Assembly (NCBI GenBank): GCA_005882255.1
Contig: VBEZ01000166.1
Coordinates: 1-64,000, forward strand
Reading direction: 5' to 3'
DNA: 64,000 nucleotides
Source of the DNA: Chloroflexota bacterium
Lineage (GTDB): Bacteria; Chloroflexota; Limnocylindria; P2-11E
In this document: piece by piece, positions 58,728-64,000 of the stretch
Layout of the letters: each line of letters starts with the position of its first letter
Numbering within the stretch: the stretch's first letter is position 1
Notes under the pieces: model-generated
What the model was told of the DNA's origin: nothing
What the model saw: the letters and a program-made list of their open reading frames with translations, nothing else
Database searches by the model: none
Position numbers and translations under genes: made by a program

Positions 58728-59280
58728 CCACGCGGATGACGTCGGCGATCCGCTTCGCGCGCGTTTCCGGTCTCTTCGCCGTGACGAGCATTCGTAGGTG
58801 TTCCTTCTTGCGGCCGGGCGTCAGCGCGTCGAACTTCCGCATTCCCGCGGCGCCCAACGCGTGTCGCAGATCCTCCGGAACCTCTATCGCCTCGACGCTG
58901 TCGAGAAGCGTCCACGAACCATCTCGCTTCGCGGCCGCGATCTTCGCCAGTCCCGCAGGCTGCATCCGCCCCTCTTTCAGGAGGCGAGCGATCCGGACCT
59001 TGTTCGTGCGCGACCACCCGCTTCCGCGCCTCCGAGGCGTGAAGAGCAGTCCGGTGCGCTCGTCGTCGAGCGGCTTGTTCAGGCTGTCGATCCAGCCGTA
59101 GCACAGGGCATCCGGGACGGACTCCTCGTAGGTGAGTCGCGCTTTGCCGGTCGCGGCCTTGTACGCGACGAGCCACACGCCAGGCCCCTTGTCATGGTGG
59201 TCGCGCAGCCACCGGCGCCACTCGGCGACCGTCTTCGCGTGGAAGCGTGGAAAGTCGGCTGCGGCGGTGGGACGGGTCAG
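58696..59280 (-). CDS. YdeI/OmpD-associated family protein, CTG start
   Basis: 194 residues of the YdeI/OmpD-associated (bacteriocin-protection) family. Seen: KTVAEWRRWLRDHH then GPGVWLVAYK, LTYEESVPDALCYGWIDS, RRRGSGWSRTNKVRIARLLKEGRM and DLRHALGAAG...LTPGRKKEHLRML. Standard start codons would drop the conserved FHAKTVAEWRRWL region, which is in frame back to CTG 59280. That CTG overlaps the upstream kinase stop as CTGA, the same arrangement as the ATGA/GTGA overlaps elsewhere, so CTG is the probable start. Function in this organism unknown. Confidence 0.75.
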   Translation of the reverse strand: MTRPTAAADFPRFHAKTVAEWRRWLRDHHDKGPGVWLVAYKAATGKARLTYEESVPDALCYGWIDSLNKPLDDERTGLLFTPRRRGSGWSRTNKVRIARLLKEGRMQPAGLAKIAAAKRDGSWTLLDSVEAIEVPEDLRHALGAAGMRKFDALTPGRKKEHLRMLVTAKRPETRAKRIADVIRVVRSPAGARTT

Positions 59281-60425
59281 GCCGTCCGAGCTTCCTCGCG
59301 GGATCTCACGTGCGCGAGCGGCAACGTGACACGGAAGGTCGTTCCCGCGCCGGCGTTGCGCTCGGCCCAGAGCCGACCGTGATGCCGTGACACGATCTCG
59401 CGGCTGATGTAGAGGCCGAGGCCGAGACCACCCACGTGATCGGCGCGCGGGTCGGGCGACCGGTAGAAAAGACCGAAGATCTTCTCCACTTCACCAGGCG
59501 CCACGCCGATGCCCTCATCGCGTACCGAGACGACCGCATTCGCGCCGTTCACCTGGAGCGACATCTCGATGTGGCCGGTCTCCGGCGAGTACTTGATCGC
59601 GTTGCTGACGAGGTTCTCGAGGACCTGCTCGATGCGATCCCGGTCGGCGACGATGGGGGCCGTTCCGTCGATCTGCGTGGCGATCTCGTGGGCGTTACTG
59701 AGAAGGCGCATCCGCTCGGCGACCTCGCGGACGACCTCGGCGAGATCGATCTCGGCGAGGCGCATCTCGACCCGACCCTGCTCCAGCCGGGACACGTCGA
59801 GGAGCTCGTCGATCAGCCGGGCGAGCTTCTTCGACTGCCGGCTCGCCATCTCGAGCGTCTCGTCCGCCTTCTGCGCCTCCTGGCGCCAGGCGGCGGGCAC
59901 CTCCGTCGCACCGCTGAGGCGTGACATGCGGCGCCTCGCGATCTGCATGAAGCCACTCACGGCGGTAAGTGGTGTCCGCAGCTCGTGCGACGCCATGGAC
60001 AGGAACTGCGTCTTCAGCCGGTCGAGCTGCTCCAGCTCGACGAGGCGCTGTCGCAGCTGACGTCGCTCGAGCGCGCGCCCGATCGTCGCGCGCAGCTCGT
60101 CCACGTCGGAAGGCTTGATGAGATAGTCGTACGCGCCGCCGCGGAGCGCGGCGACCGCCGACTCGAGCGACGCGTATCCGGTCAACATGATCGACACCGT
60201 GTCGGGCCAGAGCTTCTGCGTCTCGCGGAGGATCTCGATCCCATCAAGGTCGTCGAGCCGCAGGTCGGTGAGCACGATGTCGAACTCGTGCTGCCGGAGC
60301 TCTTCCAAGGCTGCCATGCCGCTCGTGACGGCCGTGACCTCGTTCCCGTCGAGCTCGAGGATGGCCTTGATCGTCGTCGCGACGCTCTGCTCGTCGTCGA
60401 CGACGAGGACCTTATTGTTCGGCAT
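59277..60425 (-). CDS. Receiver-histidine kinase hybrid (REC-HisKA-HATPase)
   Basis: 382 residues. The receiver comes first (VLVVDDEQSVATTIKAIL, FDIVLTDLRLDDLDG with the acceptor Asp, YLIKPSDVDEL), then a coiled linker, HisKA ([23 protein letters not shown]) and HATPase_c (NLVSNAIKYSPETGHIEM, DEGIGV, GLGLGLYISREIVSRHHG). It is a cytosolic kinase whose own receiver may be phosphorylated by the PAS/GAF kinase encoded upstream, with which it overlaps by 14 bases. It lies at the 3' end of the gas-vesicle gene run. Confidence 0.9.
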   Translation of the reverse strand: MPNNKVLVVDDEQSVATTIKAILELDGNEVTAVTSGMAALEELRQHEFDIVLTDLRLDDLDGIEILRETQKLWPDTVSIMLTGYASLESAVAALRGGAYDYLIKPSDVDELRATIGRALERRQLRQRLVELEQLDRLKTQFLSMASHELRTPLTAVSGFMQIARRRMSRLSGATEVPAAWRQEAQKADETLEMASRQSKKLARLIDELLDVSRLEQGRVEMRLAEIDLAEVVREVAERMRLLSNAHEIATQIDGTAPIVADRDRIEQVLENLVSNAIKYSPETGHIEMSLQVNGANAVVSVRDEGIGVAPGEVEKIFGLFYRSPDPRADHVGGLGLGLYISREIVSRHHGRLWAERNAGAGTTFRVTLPLAHVRSREEARTA

Positions 60426-62454
60426 CGACCGGCGGTCCCGCGACCGGAAGCGTGATCGTGAACGTCGTGCCCTGACCGGGACGACTGCGCACCTTCAGCG
60501 TGCCGCCGTGCGCCTGCACGACGCCGTGCGAGACCCACAGGCCCAGGCCCGTGCCCTTTTCCATCTTCGTCGAGAAGAACGGCTCGAAGATGCGCGCGAT
60601 CGTTTCTTCGCTCATACCCGCGCCCGTGTCGCGGACGTCGATGCGCACGAGATCGGGCGAAGACGCGTCCATTTCGCCGCCGCCCGTCTGCGTCGCGACG
60701 ATGAGCCGTCCGCCCGTCGGCATCGCCTCCGCGGCGTTGAGGAACAGGTTCAGAAGGACCTGCTTCAGCTGATCGGCCGAGGCGTGGATGAGCGGTAGCG
60801 TGGGCAACAGCTCCTTCTCGATGCGGACGGCGTGTTCGCGTAGACGTTTCGCCACGAGGGTCTCGGCCTCCAGGACCAGCGCGTTCACGTCGGTCGGCCC
60901 CATCGACGTCGTCGGACGGTAGAAGCCCAGCATCTGCCTGAGGATGCGCGACATGCGCTGCGTCTCGCGCGTCGCGATGTCGAGGAAGGACCGCTGGGGC
61001 GACCCCTCGGGCACCGCGCGGCTCAGGAGATAGAGCGAGTTTTGCACGGCCTCGAGCGGATTGTTGATCTCGTGTGCGATCGAGGCCGCGAGACGGCCGG
61101 TGGCCGCGAGCTTCTCCGTGTCGAACAGCACCTGCTCGAGCCGGCGCCGCTCCAGCTCGCGCAAGCGGCCGACGTCCTGCATGGCTGAGACGGTCGCCAC
61201 GATGGAACCGTGCGGCCCGGGCACGTCCGCGGCGGTGACCTCCATCTCGAGGTGCTCTTCGGTCTCCGGATCGGTGAGCATGACCTCGCCGCGCTTCGTC
61301 GTCGACGGCTCGAGGCGAAGCTGCGAGAGGAACGATGTGAAGCGCGCATCGTTGGCGAACGCGATCTGGTCGTGGCGACCGCTGTCGCGCGTCGGCGAGA
61401 AGAGATGCTGGGCCGCGGCGTTCAGGGTGATGATCTGATTGTCGTTGTCGACCACGATGATCGGGTTCGGGACGCTGCGGAGCACGAGGTCGAGCCGGTC
61501 GCGCTCGGCGCGGATCTGCAGGTCCGCGGTCTGGATGCGCTCGGCGCTCCTCGCGAGCTCCTCGGTCATGTGGCGGATGTCGGTGACGTCCTTCAGGACC
61601 GAGACGACGCCGCGCTCACCGATCCGGTGGTTCAGCGCCGGCATCGTGATCACCTCGTAGATGAGCTCGGTGCCTTCGACCGGGTCGACGAGCGTGACCT
61701 CGCGGTTCGTCGCGCGGCTCGCGGTGTCGAGGTTCCAGGCCGACAGCGCCGCGGTGAAGAGGAAGTTGTTCATCCACACCGCGCGACGTTTACCCGCCGA
61801 CTCCTCGTCGCTCGAGCGGAAGAGATGCTCCGCGCGACGGTTGAGGTGGAGGATGTCGTTCTGGGCGTCCGTCACGAGCACGGGGTCCGCGACGGAGTTC
61901 ACCATCCACCACAGCCACTCCTTCTCGACGGCGTGGGATTCGCTCGCGCGACGGAGCACCTGCACGTCCTGCTCGCGCGTGAGCGCGGCGCTCGCCTGCC
62001 GCGCGAACGGGACGAGCCGCTCCAGGTCGACGTCGCCAACACCGCCCTTCCGCGAGAGCAGCACGACCGCTCGCGGTCCGTCGCTGCGTCCGCTGGCCGA
62101 GCGGAGCGGCGCGGCGACGAAGCCGCCGATGCCCATGTCGGCCAGCGTGGCGCCGGTGTTCGCGTCGAGCGTCACCCCGTCGCCCGGCTCGACGCGCTGC
62201 GGTGCGCCGGTGCGCAGCGCGACCACGAGCGGGTTGTCGGAGCCCGCGACGCCGACCGCGAGCCGGCGCGCCTGATCGTCCGTGACGTTCCAGCCGAACA
62301 GCCCGCGCAGCGACGCGGACGGCTCGTCGTACACGAGGACGACCGCTTTGTCGTAGCCCAGACCGCGCACGAGATCGTCGAGCATCGGCTCGAGCGTCTC
62401 GCGCGGGTCACGACCGCCGGCGTTTTCCCGCTGCGGCTCGACGAGGTCTCGCAT
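60412..62454 (-). CDS. GAF-PAS-PAS histidine kinase (NtrB-like transmitter)
   Basis: 680-residue cytosolic sensor. An N-terminal GAF-like domain (about 20-165) is followed by PAS 1 (about 180-290, VADPVLVTDAQNDILHLNRR), PAS 2 (about 310-425, PNPIIVVDNDNQIITLNAAA), HisKA of the NtrB type (SIAHEINNPLEAVQNSLYLL with phospho-His) and HATPase_c (FEPFFSTKMEKGTGLGLWVSHG). It starts 15 bases after the gvpA stop, so it is probably cotranscribed with the gas-vesicle genes. The signal is unknown; oxygen or redox would be plausible. Confidence 0.9.
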   Translation of the reverse strand: MRDLVEPQRENAGGRDPRETLEPMLDDLVRGLGYDKAVVLVYDEPSASLRGLFGWNVTDDQARRLAVGVAGSDNPLVVALRTGAPQRVEPGDGVTLDANTGATLADMGIGGFVAAPLRSASGRSDGPRAVVLLSRKGGVGDVDLERLVPFARQASAALTREQDVQVLRRASESHAVEKEWLWWMVNSVADPVLVTDAQNDILHLNRRAEHLFRSSDEESAGKRRAVWMNNFLFTAALSAWNLDTASRATNREVTLVDPVEGTELIYEVITMPALNHRIGERGVVSVLKDVTDIRHMTEELARSAERIQTADLQIRAERDRLDLVLRSVPNPIIVVDNDNQIITLNAAAQHLFSPTRDSGRHDQIAFANDARFTSFLSQLRLEPSTTKRGEVMLTDPETEEHLEMEVTAADVPGPHGSIVATVSAMQDVGRLRELERRRLEQVLFDTEKLAATGRLAASIAHEINNPLEAVQNSLYLLSRAVPEGSPQRSFLDIATRETQRMSRILRQMLGFYRPTTSMGPTDVNALVLEAETLVAKRLREHAVRIEKELLPTLPLIHASADQLKQVLLNLFLNAAEAMPTGGRLIVATQTGGGEMDASSPDLVRIDVRDTGAGMSEETIARIFEPFFSTKMEKGTGLGLWVSHGVVQAHGGTLKVRSRPGQGTTFTITLPVAGPPVDAEQ

Positions 62455-62468
62455 CGTCGGTCTGCGGC

Positions 62469-62750
62469 TTACCGCTCCTGCGTCGTACGTGCTCGGCTCG
62501 TCGCGGCGTCCACGGAGCCCGCGCCGGCACCCAGCGTTCCGGTCGCCTGGCGCGGCGAAAGCCCAAGCGCATCGGCGTACCGCAGGTACGTGTCGATCGA
62601 AGCCACGACGACGCGCGCTTCGACGGTGATGAGGTCGATGCCGACGAGCGACACGCGGACCCAGGCATCGATGATGATGCCCTTATCCAGGATGCGGTCG
62701 AGGACATCGATGAGGCTCGAGCCGCCTGGACTGCGTTCAACGACCGCCAT
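62469..62750 (-). CDS. gvpA: Gas vesicle structural protein GvpA
   Basis: The main shell protein of gas vesicles. 93 residues. The very conserved core is seen: [20 protein letters not shown] then [20 protein letters not shown] and [13 protein letters not shown] (about 11-65). The C-terminal 25 residues are Gly/Ala/Thr-rich. It follows the gvpJ-like gene by 3 bases. The GvpA core is among the most conserved protein sequences in bacteria, so the call is secure; only one copy is in the window. Confidence 0.92.
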   Translation of the reverse strand: MAVVERSPGGSSLIDVLDRILDKGIIIDAWVRVSLVGIDLITVEARVVVASIDTYLRYADALGLSPRQATGTLGAGAGSVDAATSRARTTQER

Positions 62751-62753
62751 CTG

Positions 62754-63071
62754 CTAACCCCCTTTTGTCTTGAGCTGTCGCTCGAGCTGCGCGATGCGCG
62801 CCTCGAGGCGCGCGACATCCCCTGCGCCGACCCCGTCAGTCTGGCGCTTGCCACCGAGCGTCGGGTCGTTCCGCCACCAGTTGAGTCCGATCTGCTCGGC
62901 CTTGTCGATCGAGCACACCAGGAGTCGGATGCGGATCGTGAGCAGCTCGACGTTCGCGAGCGACACGCTCACGTCACCCGCGACCACGAGGCCCTTGTCC
63001 AGGACGCGGTCGAGGAGATCGACGAGCGTGGCGGATTGCTGCGCCCCGGGCGACATCCGGCTCATGCTCAT
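62754..63071 (-). CDS. GvpJ/GvpM/GvpS-type minor gas vesicle protein
   Basis: 105 residues related to GvpA but with the minor-protein pattern: LVDLLDRVLDKGLVVAGDVSVSLANVELLTIRIRLLVCSIDKAEQIG (about 17-62). The N-terminus is Ser/Met-rich and the C-terminal half is hydrophilic, ending in a short coiled coil (VARLEARIAQLERQLK). Such proteins help nucleate the vesicle tips. It overlaps gvpK by 4 bases (ATGA). Confidence 0.88.
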   Translation of the reverse strand: MSMSRMSPGAQQSATLVDLLDRVLDKGLVVAGDVSVSLANVELLTIRIRLLVCSIDKAEQIGLNWWRNDPTLGGKRQTDGVGAGDVARLEARIAQLERQLKTKGG

Positions 63072-63394
63072 GACGCGGCCGCGATCCGGAGCTGGATGTC
63101 ATCGTGGTCGAGCCCGAACTGCTCGGCGATCTCACCGATCTTCTGCTCGAGCCTCATGAGCGCGACGCCGACGCGCTCCACCTCTTCGTCCGTGAGCGTA
63201 TCGCCCTCCATCCGGCGGATCGCCTGCCGTTCGAGCACCTGACGAAGGAATTCCACCAGCGTCAACACCAGACCGGCGAGCCCGCGCTCGATGTCCTCGG
63301 GGGCGAGGTCGATGCGTTCGGGCAGGAGCGAGCGCAGCCGCGCGATCTCCTCCCGCAGCTCGAGCTCGATCTTCGTCGCGTCGGATGTGGTCAT
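63068..63394 (-). CDS. gvpK: Gas vesicle protein GvpK
   Basis: 108 residues; the core LAPEDIERGLAGLVLTLVEFLRQVLERQAIRRMEG (about 30-65) is the GvpK signature, followed by LTDEEVERVGVALMRLEQKI. ATG 63394 overlaps the gvpF/L stop as ATGA; an upstream GTG-type start at 63424 is less likely. Needed for vesicle assembly in most bacteria, though its precise action is not known. Confidence 0.92.
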   Translation of the reverse strand: MTTSDATKIELELREEIARLRSLLPERIDLAPEDIERGLAGLVLTLVEFLRQVLERQAIRRMEGDTLTDEEVERVGVALMRLEQKIGEIAEQFGLDHDDIQLRIAAAS

Positions 63395-64000
63395 TCGCTC
63401 ACCGCGAACGTATACGGAGCCCAAGGTCCCTGCATGACGGTCGTTACGTCGCCGAGCTGCGCGCCGAGACGTTCCAGGCGCGAACGGAGTCCGTCGATCT
63501 CGTCACGCCTGACCAAGGCGGACATTGAAACGGCCACAGCCGGTCGAGGGCAAATCCGGTGTCGGATGCTGTCTGGCTCGATCGCCAGCTCGCTGAGCAG
63601 GCGGGCAACGATCGCCTCCGCGCGCCGTTCTCGCGCCCGTTCGCCGCGCATCTGCGTGAGGCCCCGCTCGAGGTACGCGCGGCCGCTCGGTGTGGGTACG
63701 CTCGTCGCGCGCGCGAGCACGTCCGGCTCGCGCCAGGCGCAGGTGATCGCGAGCTCGCAGCGATGGCCGAGCCGTATGAGCTGAGCGGCGAGGTCGGCCT
63801 CGCGTAGCGCGAGCCGCGCGTGCAGTGCCTCTTCGTCGGCGAAGACGCTGCCGAAGCGCGCGGGGAGGCAGGGCACCCGCTCGAAGACCGCTTGGACCAC
63901 GCGGTGGTGATCGAGCAGCTCGGCTTCGCCCGCGGCTCGCCCGGCGTCCCACGCCGCCGCGAGGGCCGCGGTGCGCGTTCCCGACACGCTACGCAGACCG
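63391..64000 (-). CDS. Gas vesicle protein GvpF/GvpL (5' end outside window)
   Basis: At least 203 residues, open to the right edge. The C-terminal alpha/beta domain of GvpF/GvpL is seen: FERVPCLPARFGSVFADEEALHARLA (family LP.RFGT.f motif), LGHRCELAITCAW, then GRAYLERGLTQMRGER. The last 40 residues end LGDVTTVMQGPWAPYTFAVSE, matching the family's final (G)PWPPYSF motif. The gene is the first visible one in the run gvpF/L, gvpK, gvpJ-like, gvpA, kinases. Confidence 0.9.
   Translation of the reverse strand, partial: GLRSVSGTRTAALAAAWDAGRAAGEAELLDHHRVVQAVFERVPCLPARFGSVFADEEALHARLALREADLAAQLIRLGHRCELAITCAWREPDVLARATSVPTPSGRAYLERGLTQMRGERARERRAEAIVARLLSELAIEPDSIRHRICPRPAVAVSMSALVRRDEIDGLRSRLERLGAQLGDVTTVMQGPWAPYTFAVSE

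Noticed and set aside
61210-62757. 515-codon plus-strand frame opposite the PAS kinase
   Set aside because: Antisense to a complete kinase; the translation has no recognisable domain.

Overview
This is a high-GC bacterial chromosome segment packed with genes on both strands, with many 1-4 bp start/stop overlaps and almost no intergenic DNA. The gene content suggests a soil or freshwater Chloroflexota-like bacterium. It includes an archaeal-type PEP carboxylase, a transporter fused to HEAT repeats and a cyclic-nucleotide domain, multi-GAF kinases, a PyrR-type pyrimidine operon and gas-vesicle genes. This placement is inference; there is no rRNA or marker gene in the window to settle it. No phage, insertion sequence or CRISPR array was seen.

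Layout. 0-13.9 kb: end of an MFS gene, ppcA, tRNA-Gly(CCC), a PIG-L deacetylase, a minus-strand set (Ser/Thr kinase, HEAT/cNMP transporter, MGMT-like protein), a secreted repeat protein, glycogen synthase with a GalT-like enzyme, and small envelope genes. 13.9-27.0 kb: de novo pyrimidine biosynthesis, with a PyrR-binding leader, pyrR, pyrB, pyrC, carA, carB, an MFS gene, a MazEF-type toxin-antitoxin pair, a VOC protein, pyrK, pyrD and a double cNMP-binding protein. pyrE lies apart at 53.2 kb. 27.0-44.6 kb: a purine-degradation island with uricase, OHCU decarboxylase, HIU hydrolase, DUF3830, allantoinase, allantoate amidohydrolase, a guanine-deaminase-like amidohydrolase, a three-subunit xanthine dehydrogenase and adenosine deaminase. 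It is interrupted by a signalling block of a seven-GAF histidine kinase, two receivers and a receiver-adenylate cyclase. 44.6-58.7 kb: a Rieske protein, an EamA transporter, a beta-propeller lipoprotein, and a sugar set (GH15, KDPG-type aldolase, glucose dehydrogenase), followed by transketolase and several small genes. 59.3-64 kb: two sensor kinases downstream of a gas-vesicle cluster (gvpF/L, gvpK, gvpJ-like, gvpA) that runs off the right edge.

How the parts work together. The purine island would carry adenosine and guanine through hypoxanthine/xanthine and urate to allantoin and allantoate. The pyr cluster makes UMP (pyrF is not in the window). The sugar set matches starch or glucan to glucose, gluconate and KDG/KDPG. 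One class III cyclase and two cNMP-binding proteins suggest second-messenger signalling.

Notable features are a family of about 140-160 bp palindromic elements, one lying in frame inside pyrC, and -10-like hexamers 6-10 bases before many start codons, which points to leaderless mRNAs. Several genes have no ATG/GTG/TTG start. Three single-base frameshifts in otherwise conserved genes may be assembly errors.
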